Below, one piece after another: positions 36,734-46,425 of a DNA stretch of 64,000 bases (the stretch's first letter is position 1; every line of letters begins with the position of its first letter). Under the pieces are notes generated by a model. The model saw nothing but the letters and a program-made list of their open reading frames with translations, made no database searches and was not told the DNA's origin. Position numbers and translations under genes: made by a program. Source of the DNA: Flavobacterium sp. Root186 (lineage in GTDB: Bacteria > Bacteroidota > Bacteroidia > Flavobacteriales > Flavobacteriaceae); NCBI RefSeq assembly GCF_001428525.1, contig NZ_LMHW01000010.1, positions 124,341 through 188,340 on the forward strand, given 5' to 3'.

Positions 36734-37618
36734 ATGAAAGGAATAATTTTAGCCGGAGGTTCTGGTACACGTTTGCATCCTCTTACACTTGCAATGAGTA
36801 AGCAGATGATGCCTGTTTATGATAAGCCGATGATTTATTATCCATTATCTACTTTAATGATGTCTGGGATTAATGAAATATTGATTATATCAACACCTCA
36901 TGATTTACCAAATTTCAGAAAATTATTAGGAGATGGCTCAACTTTGGGGTGTAAATTCAGCTATGCTGAACAAGCAATACCTAATGGATTAGCACAGGCT
37001 TTTGTTATTGGAGAAAAGTTTATAGGTAATGATGATGTAGCATTGATTTTAGGAGATAATATATTCTTTGGGTCTAATATGCAGCAATTATTAAAATCGA
37101 ATACAAAACCTGAAGGAGGAGTTGTTTTTGCTTATCACGTTTCAGATCCAGAAAGATATGGAGTTGTTGAGTTTGATGAAAACCTAAATGCGATTAGTAT
37201 AGAAGAAAAACCAGAAAATCCAAAATCAAATTTTGCAGTGCCAGGTTTGTATTTTTACGATAATTCTGTAGTAGAGATTGCTAAAAACATACAGCCTAGT
37301 GCCCGAGGAGAATATGAAATTACCGACGTAAATAAAGTATATTTAGAGAAAAAAGCATTAAAAGTTGGTATTTTAAGCAGAGGCACGGCTTGGTTAGATA
37401 CCGGAACTTTTAATAGCTTAATGCAGGCAGGTCAATTTGTACAGGTCCTTGAAGAAAGGCAAGGCCTAAAAGTGGGCTGTATTGAAGAAATAGCATGGAG
37501 ACAAGGTTTTATTAATGATGACCAGTTAGAAAATTTAGCTTTGCCATTAGTTAAATCTGGGTATGGGTCTTATTTAATAGATTTTTTAAAACAAAAGAAA
37601 AACACTTCTAAAGTTTAA
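36734..37618 (+). CDS. rfbA: Glucose-1-phosphate thymidylyltransferase
   Basis: This 294-aa enzyme makes dTDP-glucose. The motif [14 protein letters not shown] opens the protein, followed by [42 protein letters not shown] and GTAWLDTGT. The length matches the usual 290-300 aa. It is the last of the rfb group. The next gene, wbpM-like, has its own promoter-like box. Confidence 0.96.
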   Translation: MKGIILAGGSGTRLHPLTLAMSKQMMPVYDKPMIYYPLSTLMMSGINEILIISTPHDLPNFRKLLGDGSTLGCKFSYAEQAIPNGLAQAFVIGEKFIGNDDVALILGDNIFFGSNMQQLLKSNTKPEGGVVFAYHVSDPERYGVVEFDENLNAISIEEKPENPKSNFAVPGLYFYDNSVVEIAKNIQPSARGEYEITDVNKVYLEKKALKVGILSRGTAWLDTGTFNSLMQAGQFVQVLEERQGLKVGCIEEIAWRQGFINDDQLENLALPLVKSGYGSYLIDFLKQKKNTSKV

Positions 37619-37655
37619 TTTTAAATAATAAATAAATTTTTAAACCTTTAATTTG

Positions 37656-37663
37656 TATTTTTG
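37656..37663 (+). promoter_or_regulatory. Candidate -7 promoter box before the WbpM-like gene
   Basis: TATTTTTG fits TAnnTTTG and lies 38 bases before the TTG start at 37702. No clear -33 TTG was found at the right distance. A promoter here would let the dehydratase be expressed apart from the upstream operon. Confidence 0.4.
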
Positions 37664-37701
37664 TAAGCCATACAAAGTTTGCAGAATTAAACTAAACGAA
37701 A

Positions 37702-39669
37702 TTGGATACAGATAAACCAACCAAAATAGCATCCATATTGTATAACTCTTTTTCACCAAGAAATTTGAGAGCAAATATTAATAACCTTAGTTATTTACCA
37801 AGGTGGATTATTGTTGCCATAGATGTTATGGTGCTTCTTTTCTCATTTACATTTACCTATATGCTGTTTGAAGGAACTGCACTAGGATACATTATTGTTT
37901 CACATGATTTCTATTTTGTGTCCAGTTTAATAATAGTAAATGTTTTTTTCTTTTGGCTTTTTAGAACTTATTCGGGGATTATAAGGCATTCGTCCTATAT
38001 TGATGCGATAAAACTTTTGTTTTCTCAAATGTCAGTTTTGGTTTTTTTCTTGTTTGTAAATCTTGTTTATGAATTATATGCAGGAGAAAAGGCATTTTTA
38101 AATACAGCATTATTCATCAATTTAGTTCTTTCATTCTGCGGTTTGTTTTTATATCGTGTTATTGTAAAACAAACATTTGAACTATATTTTTCAGAAAAAA
38201 CAAATTCAAAACTAATAAGAACAGTAATATATGGTACGGATGCAAATGCCATATCGGTTGCCAATGCACTGAAATTTGAAACTCCATCCCGATTTAAGAT
38301 TGTAGGTTTTGTAGATAAGAATAATCAAAATGCATCCAAGAGAATGCTGGATCTTCCAATTTTGATTTTAAGAAAAAAACTGCCGGCATTAATGCGATCT
38401 GTCGCAGCCGAAGGAGTTATTATTGCTGATAAAAGTTTATCAAAAGATGAACAATTAATCATAGTAGACCAATGTCTTGAATTTAATTACAGGGTTTACA
38501 CAGTGCCTCTAATTTCTGATTGGGAAAACCAAAAGGAAATTTCACAAAAAGTAAAAAATATTCAGATTGAAGATTTGTTGGAAAGAAAACCGATTGTTTT
38601 AGATAGTAAATCAATATCTAAACAGTTAAAAGACAAAACTATTCTAATCACTGGAGCTGCAGGTTCTATTGGAAGTGAGATAGCAAGACAAGTGCTTGGT
38701 TTTAACCCAAAGACAGTTATAATATTGGATCATGCAGAAACTCCTCTTCATAATTTATGTCTTGAAACATTAAGTATGAACTGTTCAGCAAAAATCGTAG
38801 CAGTTATTACCGACGTTAAAAGTAAAAAGGCATTAGAAAAGGTATTTAAAAATTATAATCCACACGTTGTTTTTCATGCGGCAGCTTATAAACATGTTCC
38901 ATTGATGGAAGAAAACCCATCACAAGCTATATTAACAAATATAAAGGGGACAAAAAACCTAGCTGATTTAGCATGTAAATATCATGTTAAAAAATTCGTG
39001 ATGGTTTCTACCGATAAAGCTGTGAATCCTAGTAATGTTATGGGAGCCAGCAAACGAATAGCAGAAAAGTATGTACAGTCTTTATTTTTGAAAAATCAAA
39101 AAGAAAATGTGCCTGGAGTAACTAAGTTTATTACAACACGTTTTGGAAATGTTTTAGGTTCTAACGGTTCTGTTGTTCCTTTATTTACTAAACAAATTGC
39201 TGAAGGTGGCCCAGTAACAATAACTCATCAGGATATTATTAGATATTTTATGACTATTCCAGAAGCTTGTCAGCTAGTTTTAGAGGCAGGGGCAATGGGT
39301 AATGGAGGCGAAATTTATATTTTCGATATGGGTAAACCAGTAAGGATAATAGATTTAGCAAAAAAAATGATTAAGCTTGCCGGATTTATACCAGATAAGG
39401 AAATCAAAATAAAAATAGTTGGATTACGACCTGGTGAAAAATTATATGAAGAATTATTAAATGATACTTCTAAAACATTACCAACTTATCATAATAAAAT
39501 TATGATTGCTCAGGAAATTCAGGATGAATATGAAAATCTGCATACCGATATAGATGAGTTAATTGGAATTGCTGATTTTTATGATAATGAAGATATAGTT
39601 GCAAAAATGAAAAAAATTGTCCCTGAATTTAAAAGTATGAATTCTGCTTTTGAGGTTCTTGATAAATAA
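37702..39669 (+). CDS. Membrane-bound UDP-GlcNAc 4,6-dehydratase (WbpM/CapD family)
   Basis: This 655-aa protein has a TTG start, four N-terminal TM helices, a CoA-binding-like domain and a C-terminal SDR domain. The Rossmann motif ITGAAGSIGSE begins at residue 316. The catalytic region has Thr437-Asp438-Lys439 and Met447-xxx-Lys451, where Met replaces the usual SDR Tyr, as in WbpM. It produces UDP-4-keto-6-deoxy-GlcNAc for the WbpV-like reductase or the aminotransferase at 34120. It is followed by a strong terminator. In Flavobacterium such genes are often the conserved last gene of the glycan locus. Confidence 0.92.
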   Translation: MDTDKPTKIASILYNSFSPRNLRANINNLSYLPRWIIVAIDVMVLLFSFTFTYMLFEGTALGYIIVSHDFYFVSSLIIVNVFFFWLFRTYSGIIRHSSYIDAIKLLFSQMSVLVFFLFVNLVYELYAGEKAFLNTALFINLVLSFCGLFLYRVIVKQTFELYFSEKTNSKLIRTVIYGTDANAISVANALKFETPSRFKIVGFVDKNNQNASKRMLDLPILILRKKLPALMRSVAAEGVIIADKSLSKDEQLIIVDQCLEFNYRVYTVPLISDWENQKEISQKVKNIQIEDLLERKPIVLDSKSISKQLKDKTILITGAAGSIGSEIARQVLGFNPKTVIILDHAETPLHNLCLETLSMNCSAKIVAVITDVKSKKALEKVFKNYNPHVVFHAAAYKHVPLMEENPSQAILTNIKGTKNLADLACKYHVKKFVMVSTDKAVNPSNVMGASKRIAEKYVQSLFLKNQKENVPGVTKFITTRFGNVLGSNGSVVPLFTKQIAEGGPVTITHQDIIRYFMTIPEACQLVLEAGAMGNGGEIYIFDMGKPVRIIDLAKKMIKLAGFIPDKEIKIKIVGLRPGEKLYEELLNDTSKTLPTYHNKIMIAQEIQDEYENLHTDIDELIGIADFYDNEDIVAKMKKIVPEFKSMNSAFEVLDK

Positions 39670-39694
39670 TTCTGACAAATTCAATAGATATATT

Positions 39695-39724
39695 AAAAAG
39701 GTGTTTTTTTAAAACGCCTTTTTC
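39695..39724 (+). terminator. Strong intrinsic terminator after the WbpM-like gene
   Basis: A 13-bp stem, 39695-39707 with 39711-39723, has one G-T wobble and a 3-base loop, with GC pairs in the centre (GGTG/CGCC). T-rich sequence follows (ttttt, cc, ttttt). It lies 25 bases after the stop and marks the end of the transcription unit before the ABC transporter genes. Confidence 0.8.
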
Positions 39725-39820
39725 CTTTTTAATTAAATAATAAAAGGCTAAAAATCTTGTTAAATAAAAGGGTAAAGAACTCTTATATGTAGTATTAAAA
39801 ATTGATTATATAGAATATAA

Positions 39821-40681
39821 ATGAATAATAATTCTAATGACTGGTTGTTCGAAATAACACCAAAAAATAAGTTCTTTTCACTAAACTTTAAAGAAGTATG
39901 GCAATACAGAGATTTATTATTTCTTTTTGTTAAACGAGATGTAATTACAGTATATAAACAAACGGTATTAGGACCGCTCTGGTACTTAATTCAACCGTTA
40001 TTTACTTCTATAACATTTACCATAATATTTAATAATGTTGCGGGTATAAATACCGGTTCTGTTCCTCCATTCTTGTTTAATTTAGCAGGGATCACTGTCT
40101 GGAATTATTTCACAGCTTGTTTAAATGGAACTTCGGATACATTTAAAGCCAATGCGGGTATATTTGGAAAAGTTTATTTTCCAAGAATAATTACACCTCT
40201 TTCTGTAGTAATTTCAAATTTAATTAAGTTAGGAATTCAACTTGTAATTTTTATTGCTTTTTATATTTTTTATTATTTTAAAGGATCGGATTTAAGTCTA
40301 AACAGTTCATTATTCCTTTTTCCTTTATTGATTGCCATTATGGGAATTTTAGGGCTTGGATTGGGGATGTTGATTTCTTCTATGGTAACTAAATATCGTG
40401 ATTTTAGTTATTTGGTGGCATTTGGAATACAATTGCTTATGTATTTATCTGCAGTAATGTATCCAATGGAACTTATTAAAGCAAAATTACCTTCTTACGG
40501 ATGGATCGTAGAATATAATCCACTTGCGTATATCATTGAATCGTCACGTTACATGTTATTAAACGTTGGAGAAATTTCAGTAATAGGATTAGGATATACC
40601 GTAACCATTACAATTGTCATATTTTTTCTTGGCCTTTTAATTTTTAACAAGACAGAAAAAAGTTTTATTGATACAGTTTAG
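39821..40681 (+). CDS. wzm: ABC-2 polysaccharide exporter permease (Wzm/KpsM)
   Basis: This 286-aa permease has six predicted TM helices. The N-terminal amphipathic region (LLFLFVKRDVITVYKQTVLGPLW) and the EYNPLAYIIESSRY segment near the C-terminus are typical of Wzm. It should export a finished glycan across the inner membrane together with the ATPase 53 bases downstream. This is a second export route beside Wzx/EpsG. The pair begins a new unit after the terminator at 39695. Confidence 0.92.
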   Translation: MNNNSNDWLFEITPKNKFFSLNFKEVWQYRDLLFLFVKRDVITVYKQTVLGPLWYLIQPLFTSITFTIIFNNVAGINTGSVPPFLFNLAGITVWNYFTACLNGTSDTFKANAGIFGKVYFPRIITPLSVVISNLIKLGIQLVIFIAFYIFYYFKGSDLSLNSSLFLFPLLIAIMGILGLGLGMLISSMVTKYRDFSYLVAFGIQLLMYLSAVMYPMELIKAKLPSYGWIVEYNPLAYIIESSRYMLLNVGEISVIGLGYTVTITIVIFFLGLLIFNKTEKSFIDTV

Positions 40682-40734
40682 GATTAAAAATCTATAAGAT
40701 TTTATTTTAGGTAATTAACGATTAAAGATTATAA

Positions 40735-42003
40735 TTGGAAAAAGATATTATTTTAAAAGCCGAAAATATTTCTAAGCAATATCGTTTAGGAGAAGTAGGA
40801 ACAGGTACATTAAATCACGATTTAAATAAATGGTGGCACCAAATTCGTGGTAAAGAAAATCCATACTTGAAAATAGGCGATACTAATGATCGTTCTACAA
40901 AAGGAACTTCAGAATACGTATGGGCATTACATGATATTAATTTCGAGGTTGAACGAGGTGAGGTTTTAGGAATTATAGGTAAAAATGGAGCAGGAAAATC
41001 TACTTTATTAAAAATACTTTCAAAAGTAACAGCACCCACAACCGGAAGTATAAAATCTCGTGGCAGGATCGCATCATTATTAGAAGTAGGTACTGGATTT
41101 CATGGAGAAATGACCGGTCGTGAGAATATCTTTTTAAACGGTGCAATTCTGGGAATGACAAAAAAAGAGATAGCATCTAAACTAGATGAAATTATCGAAT
41201 TCTCTGGCTGCGAGCGTTATATTGATACTCCTGTTAAAAGATATAGTAGTGGTATGACTGTTCGTCTTGCATTTGCAGTAGCTGCTTTTCTGGAACCGGA
41301 AATTTTGGTTATCGATGAGGTTTTAGCAGTTGGAGATGCAGAGTTTCAGAAAAAAGCAATTGGTAAAATGCAAGATATTTCTAGAGGTGAGGGACGAACG
41401 GTTTTGTTTGTGAGTCATAATATGGCTGCAGTTAAAAGTTTGTGTACAAAGGGTTTGGTACTTATTAATGGAAAAGTAGCAATGGTTGGCAGTACAGAAC
41501 AAGCTGTGAATTATTATCTAAGTCAGGATTCAGAGTCAATGAACATGAGAAACTTTTCTTCAGAATACGATAAACCAGAATTTACACTTCACGAAATAAG
41601 TTTAAATGCATTTGGCAAATCATCTGAGGACCCATTAGATGAATATCAAAAAATAGAGCTAAATACGATGCTTACTTTAAAAGATAGTTCAAAAAACTTG
41701 CATTTAACTTTAGTATTAAATAATGATGCTGGTGAACCTCTTTTTACTTTTTCACATATAAATAATGATTTAAAATTAAGAAACGGTTTAAATAAAATTA
41801 AATGTGTTTTTCCCGAAGGATTTTTAAATATAGGTACTTATTATCTTTCTCTTTTTATAATAGAAAATGGAAAAAGTGCTTTATTTATTGAAAAGGACAT
41901 TATGTCATTTATTATTCAGGAAGGAGAAAGACCAATTGGTGCTTGGATGGGAAGAGAACCGGGATTTATAAAACCAAGATTTGAATGGTCAATAGATAAT
42001 TAA
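40735..42003 (+). CDS. wzt: ABC exporter ATPase with C-terminal glycan-binding-type domain (Wzt)
   Basis: The protein has 422 aa and a TTG start. The ATPase domain has Walker A GKNGAGKST with Lys88, the signature YSSGM (residues 170-174) and Walker B ILVIDE with Asp194-Glu195. The region from about 280 to 422 is an additional beta-rich domain of the Wzt C-terminal type, which in some O-antigen exporters reads a terminal modification of the chain. A FkbM-type methyltransferase gene follows 6 bases later and could provide such a cap, which is inference. Confidence 0.92.
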   Translation: MEKDIILKAENISKQYRLGEVGTGTLNHDLNKWWHQIRGKENPYLKIGDTNDRSTKGTSEYVWALHDINFEVERGEVLGIIGKNGAGKSTLLKILSKVTAPTTGSIKSRGRIASLLEVGTGFHGEMTGRENIFLNGAILGMTKKEIASKLDEIIEFSGCERYIDTPVKRYSSGMTVRLAFAVAAFLEPEILVIDEVLAVGDAEFQKKAIGKMQDISRGEGRTVLFVSHNMAAVKSLCTKGLVLINGKVAMVGSTEQAVNYYLSQDSESMNMRNFSSEYDKPEFTLHEISLNAFGKSSEDPLDEYQKIELNTMLTLKDSSKNLHLTLVLNNDAGEPLFTFSHINNDLKLRNGLNKIKCVFPEGFLNIGTYYLSLFIIENGKSALFIEKDIMSFIIQEGERPIGAWMGREPGFIKPRFEWSIDN

Positions 42004-42009
42004 TGTAAA

Positions 42010-42786
42010 ATGAAAATTAAAAAGAAAATTAAATTATTATTAAAAAGATTTGGTTATAATTTAACCAAGATAAGCTCAATCTCTCAATCACCTATTGAAT
42101 CTGTTCATATTGATGATAAAAGTTCCTTATTGTCGAATTTTTATAATAATTTAAAAAAGATCAATTTTCAACCAAAACATATTGTTGATATTGGAGCAAA
42201 TCATGGAACTTGGACACGTGATGCTTTGAAATATTTTCCAGATGCATATTATACTCTTGTAGAGCCTCAAAATTGGTTAAAAGAATCATTTCAAGATATT
42301 TTAGATAGCAATTCTAAAATTCGATTTTATCCCTTTGGTGCAGGTAAAGAAAAAGGATCTTTTCTTTTTACAATTGTAGATCGTGACGATAGTTGTTCAT
42401 TCAGATATACAAAAGAAGAAGCAGAAACAGCTGGATTACAACAAATAGAAATTCCTGTTATAACTCTAAATGAATTGCTTATCGAAGGGAATTTTCCTAT
42501 TCCTGATATTATTAAAATTGATGCCGAAGGATTAGATATTGAAGTTTTGCAAGGAGCAAGTGATTATTTTGGAAAAACAGAAATATTTATGGTAGAAGCT
42601 GGAGTTGTTAATAAATCGTTTGATAATAGTTTCTTGAAGTTGATAAATTTCATGGATGAAAATGGATATAGATTATTTGAAATTACAGATTTAAACAGGC
42701 CTTTTGACCTAAAAGTCTTGTGGCTGGTTGAATTAGTATTTGTTAAGAAAAATGGATTTGTTGATTCTCAAATAGTTGCTCAATAG
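42010..42786 (+). CDS. FkbM-family SAM-dependent methyltransferase
   Basis: This 258-aa methyltransferase has the SAM motif VDIGANHGTWTRDAL (from about residue 58), VEPQNW, and IKIDAEGLDIEVLQGA as the FkbM signature. It probably methylates a hydroxyl on the glycan. Its place directly after wzt suggests a chain-end methyl cap that sets length or gates export, as in some O-antigens. The N-terminal 45 residues look basic and poorly structured. Confidence 0.85.
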   Translation: MKIKKKIKLLLKRFGYNLTKISSISQSPIESVHIDDKSSLLSNFYNNLKKINFQPKHIVDIGANHGTWTRDALKYFPDAYYTLVEPQNWLKESFQDILDSNSKIRFYPFGAGKEKGSFLFTIVDRDDSCSFRYTKEEAETAGLQQIEIPVITLNELLIEGNFPIPDIIKIDAEGLDIEVLQGASDYFGKTEIFMVEAGVVNKSFDNSFLKLINFMDENGYRLFEITDLNRPFDLKVLWLVELVFVKKNGFVDSQIVAQ

Positions 42787-42824
42787 TAAATTGAATGAAT
42801 AATTTAAAAATTCTAAGAGGTTAA

Positions 42825-43691
42825 ATGAACGGTAATTATATACAAAAGAAAGTTTCGGTTAATATGATTACTTATAAGCATGAATCCTATATTGAACAGG
42901 CTATAAAAGGAATTTTAATGCAGCAAACGGATTTTGATTATGAATTAATTATCGCCGATGACTGTTCTCCTGACAGAACAGAGGAAATAGTTAATGATTT
43001 AATAAAAACACATTCGCAAGGAAGTAAAATCAAATATTTCAGGCATAAAAAAAATATTGGAATGCAAGCTAATGGTATTTTTGCCTTTAATCAATGTTCA
43101 GGAAAATATGTTGCACTTTGCGAAGGAGATGATTATTGGACAGATCCATTAAAACTGCAAAAACAAGTAGATTTCTTAGAAGCAAATTTAGATTATAGCA
43201 TTTGTTATCATAAAGTCCAAGTATTAAGGAATAGCGTTTTAGAAGAAGATGATATAACCAGTGAAGTATCAGAAACAACAACAATAAAAGATCTTGCTAA
43301 AGGAAATTACATTCACACTTGTAGTGTAGTTTTTAGAAATAAATTATTTAATAAGCTGCCTAAATATTTTCATAAAGCACCAGTTGGAGATTATTTTTTG
43401 CACATGCTTAATGCTAAGTATGGAAAAATTAAATTCTTAAATGAATTTATGAGTGTATACAGACTTCATGATAATTCTATATGGTCTTCTCAGACTCAAT
43501 TAAAAAGAGAAGAAATTTGGATAGATTTTTTAAAAAATATAAGAAAAAATTTTGATTCTGAAGTTCAGGAAATACTGAATAATCAGATAAAAAAATATGG
43601 AGGATCGATTGAAAAAGAAAAAGTTTTCGATGTTAATCAATTCAAGAAAATTTTAAAAAAGCTTTTAAAAAAAATTAGGAGTGATAAATAA
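42825..43691 (+). CDS. GT2 family glycosyltransferase
   Basis: The protein has 288 aa. An AAGAGG site lies 4 bases before its ATG. NMITYKHESYIEQAIKG, LIIADDCSPDRTEEIV and CEGDDYWTDPLKLQKQVDF are textbook GT2 motifs, with DD as the metal site. KAPVGDYFLHML is the acceptor-side segment. The end overlaps the next GT by 11 bases. It begins a run of GT genes. Sugar specificity is not predictable. Confidence 0.88.
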   Translation: MNGNYIQKKVSVNMITYKHESYIEQAIKGILMQQTDFDYELIIADDCSPDRTEEIVNDLIKTHSQGSKIKYFRHKKNIGMQANGIFAFNQCSGKYVALCEGDDYWTDPLKLQKQVDFLEANLDYSICYHKVQVLRNSVLEEDDITSEVSETTTIKDLAKGNYIHTCSVVFRNKLFNKLPKYFHKAPVGDYFLHMLNAKYGKIKFLNEFMSVYRLHDNSIWSSQTQLKREEIWIDFLKNIRKNFDSEVQEILNNQIKKYGGSIEKEKVFDVNQFKKILKKLLKKIRSDK

Positions 43692-44679
43692 TTTACCATT
43701 AGTTTCTATAATTGTCCCAAATTTTAATCATGAAAAATATTTGGCCAAGCGGCTAGATAGTATTTTTGCTCAAAACTATTCTAACTTTGAAGTAATCATA
43801 TTAGATGATTGCAGCACAGACAATAGCCGGGAAATTTTATCAATGTATGCAAAGAATGAGAAAATTTCTCATTGTATTTTTAACAAAACTAATTCTGGAA
43901 ATACCTTTAAACAGTGGTCAAAAGGAATATCATTAGCAAAAGGCGACTTAATTTGGATCGCAGAAACAGATGATTATTGCGACAATAATTTTTTAGAAAA
44001 ATTAGTAGAACCTTTTCAAAATGATTTAGATGTTGTTTTAGCATACTGTCAGTCGAATAGAGTTAATGAATTTGGCAAAGTAACAGGAAATTGGATTACT
44101 CATACTAATGACATTGATGCAAATTTATTTTTGAATCCTTTTACAATGGATGCAAATAAATTTATTGAGAAGTTTTTAATATTCAAAAATGTAATCCCAA
44201 ATGCCAGTGCAGTACTATTTAAAAAAGATGCTGTTAATATTAAAGATCATTTTGATATAGCAGATGAGTTTAGATATTGTGGAGATTGGATGTTTTATTT
44301 TAAATTAATCGTAAATAAAAAAATAGCATTTATACCGGAGTCATTAAATAATTTTAGATATCATTCTACCAGTGTTATCGCAAAAGCCATTCAATCAGAA
44401 AAGAGAATTGCAATTATTGATATTGATTATAAAATGCGGAAAGTTTTAATGGATTATTTATCAACTACTACTATTGATAATATTCATAGAATTAAAGCAG
44501 AAAATAGATTTATAAAACGAAATTTTTTAACATACGAAAAGGCTTTTTTGCTTATTAGGGGAGGAAAAAAACTGCAAGGGTATTTACTACTGTTAACTAT
44601 AATAGATATCTTTTATAAAAAATATAAAATTCGTAAAAACCTTAGTATTAAAATAAAAAGATTTTTTAAAACAGCTTGA
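43681..44679 (+). CDS. GT2 family glycosyltransferase
   Basis: This 332-aa GT-A enzyme has a GTG start within the preceding gene. It shows SIIVPNFNHEKYLAKRLDSI, ILDDCSTDNSREIL and WIAETDDYCDNNF with the DD metal site. The C-terminal 60 residues are basic and may bind the membrane. Its last 4 bases (TTGA) overlap the next gene, which itself starts with TTG. Confidence 0.88.
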   Translation: MINNLPLVSIIVPNFNHEKYLAKRLDSIFAQNYSNFEVIILDDCSTDNSREILSMYAKNEKISHCIFNKTNSGNTFKQWSKGISLAKGDLIWIAETDDYCDNNFLEKLVEPFQNDLDVVLAYCQSNRVNEFGKVTGNWITHTNDIDANLFLNPFTMDANKFIEKFLIFKNVIPNASAVLFKKDAVNIKDHFDIADEFRYCGDWMFYFKLIVNKKIAFIPESLNNFRYHSTSVIAKAIQSEKRIAIIDIDYKMRKVLMDYLSTTTIDNIHRIKAENRFIKRNFLTYEKAFLLIRGGKKLQGYLLLLTIIDIFYKKYKIRKNLSIKIKRFFKTA

Positions 44680-45521
44680 AACTTTCGATAATAATATGCT
44701 CCAGAACAGCAGAAATCAACCCAATACTTTTAAGTAATATTGATGAAACAATTGGGGTTGACTACGAATTGATTTTGATTGATAATTCAAAAAATAAATA
44801 TTCTATTTTTGAAGCTTACAATCTTGGCATTAATCGAAGCAAGGGTGATTATTGGTGTTTTATTCATGATGATATTTTGTTTCACAATAATGATTGGGGA
44901 AAAATAGTTGAGGACATATTTGTACAAAATCCTAAAATAGGATTAATAGGTGTGGCAGGCGCCAAAATAAAAACTAAAATGCCATCAGCATGGTGGGATT
45001 GTCCGGAAGATCTTAAGGCTCTCAATATAATGCAGCATCTTAAATCTGGTGAGGTTGAGCATTGGGAAAAAGGCTGGATAAAAAAAACAGAAGAAGTAGC
45101 CGCAATTGATGGTGTTTTTATGGCTGCAAGACGTTCAGATGAAATTCAATTTTCTAACATATTAACAGGATTTCACAATTACGATTTGAATTTATCCTTT
45201 GAGTATTTAAGACATAATTATAAAATCGCAGCAACAAAAGAAATCTTAATAGAACATTTTTCGATTGGAACAATCAATTCTTCATGGTATGAATCTGTAA
45301 TTAAAATACACGATATGTATTCGGATATATTACCATTACAATTAAATGGAGAATCAGACTTTAATTTAAAAAAACTAGAGTTTGATAATGGTGCAAAGTT
45401 TCTTTTGGAATCATTTAATCACATAAAAAAAATACATTTAATAAAAATTTGGTTAAGACTCCTTTTGTTAAAACCAAAATCAAAACTTCATCTTAAGTTT
45501 TTTAAAATGTTATTACGTTAA
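44676..45521 (+). CDS. GT2-like glycosyltransferase (HDD-type)
   Basis: This 281-aa protein uses a TTG start in a 4-base overlap. It opens LSIIICSRTAEINPI, has LILIDNSKNKYSIFEAYNLG, and WCFIHDDILFHNNDW provides the metal site. DGVFMAARR and LTGFHNYDLNLS are the acceptor-side marks of this Glyco_tranf_2_5-like group. The stop overlaps the next start by one base (TAATG), so the cluster is translated as a chain. Confidence 0.82.
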   Translation: MKLSIIICSRTAEINPILLSNIDETIGVDYELILIDNSKNKYSIFEAYNLGINRSKGDYWCFIHDDILFHNNDWGKIVEDIFVQNPKIGLIGVAGAKIKTKMPSAWWDCPEDLKALNIMQHLKSGEVEHWEKGWIKKTEEVAAIDGVFMAARRSDEIQFSNILTGFHNYDLNLSFEYLRHNYKIAATKEILIEHFSIGTINSSWYESVIKIHDMYSDILPLQLNGESDFNLKKLEFDNGAKFLLESFNHIKKIHLIKIWLRLLLLKPKSKLHLKFFKMLLR

Positions 45522-46423
45522 TGATCGCAATTATAATCCCTTATTATAAAATAACCTTTTTCGAAAAGACATTAGAATCATTAGCTAATCAAACAGACAA
45601 AAGATTCAAGGTTTACATAGGTGATGATGCCAGTCCCGAAAATCCAGATTTACTTCTCGAAAAATATAAATCAGAATTTGATTTTGAATATCATCGTTTT
45701 AAAACTAATTTAGGAGGTACTTCCTTAACCAAACAGTGGGAAAGATGTATCTCGCTTTCTGAAAAAGAAGATTGGATAATGATTTTGGGTGATGATGATT
45801 TTTTAGACTATTCATTAATCGAATCTTGGTACCGAAATTTCGAAAAATTTAAAGGCGAATCTAATGTAATTAGATTTGCTACAAAAATTGTTTTAGAAGA
45901 TTCCAAAACAATTTCAGACGCATACATTCATCCTGTTTGGGAATCAGCATCAGACTCTTTTGTGAGAATTTTTAAAGGAATCACAAGAAGCTCATTATCT
46001 GAATATGTTTTTTCAAAAGCTAGTTACAAAAAGTATGGTTTTAATAATTATCCTTTAGCCTGGTGCAGTGATTATAAAGCATTTTTAGATTTTCCGGATG
46101 GCAAATTGATATACACCATAAATGAATCTATAGTATTCTTTAGAATTTCTAATATAAATATATCAGGTCAGCAAGAAAATGCAATCTTAAAAAAAGAGGT
46201 AAGCATTCGTTTTTTTAAGGATGTAATAATAAATTATTTACACAAATTTAAAAAAGATCAAAGACTGGAATTGCTGATGACTTATGAAGTCACAATAAAA
46301 AAAGATAGAAAACTGACATTAAAAGAATGGTTTTTTATAATGAGACTTTACTTTTTAAACTTTAGGCTAATGCCATTTGTAAAATCGATTAGAAGATTTT
46401 TTATTAGTATTCTTAAAAAATAG
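45521..46423 (+). CDS. GT2 family glycosyltransferase
   Basis: This 300-aa GT-A enzyme has IIPYYKITFFEKTLESL, YIGDDASPENP, GGTSLTKQWERC and MILGDDDFLDY. WCSDYKAFLDFP lies on the acceptor side. It overlaps the preceding gene by one base and precedes the next by two bases. It differs enough from its neighbours that they do not look like recent copies of each other. Confidence 0.86.
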   Translation: MIAIIIPYYKITFFEKTLESLANQTDKRFKVYIGDDASPENPDLLLEKYKSEFDFEYHRFKTNLGGTSLTKQWERCISLSEKEDWIMILGDDDFLDYSLIESWYRNFEKFKGESNVIRFATKIVLEDSKTISDAYIHPVWESASDSFVRIFKGITRSSLSEYVFSKASYKKYGFNNYPLAWCSDYKAFLDFPDGKLIYTINESIVFFRISNINISGQQENAILKKEVSIRFFKDVIINYLHKFKKDQRLELLMTYEVTIKKDRKLTLKEWFFIMRLYFLNFRLMPFVKSIRRFFISILKK

Positions 46424-46425
46424 TC

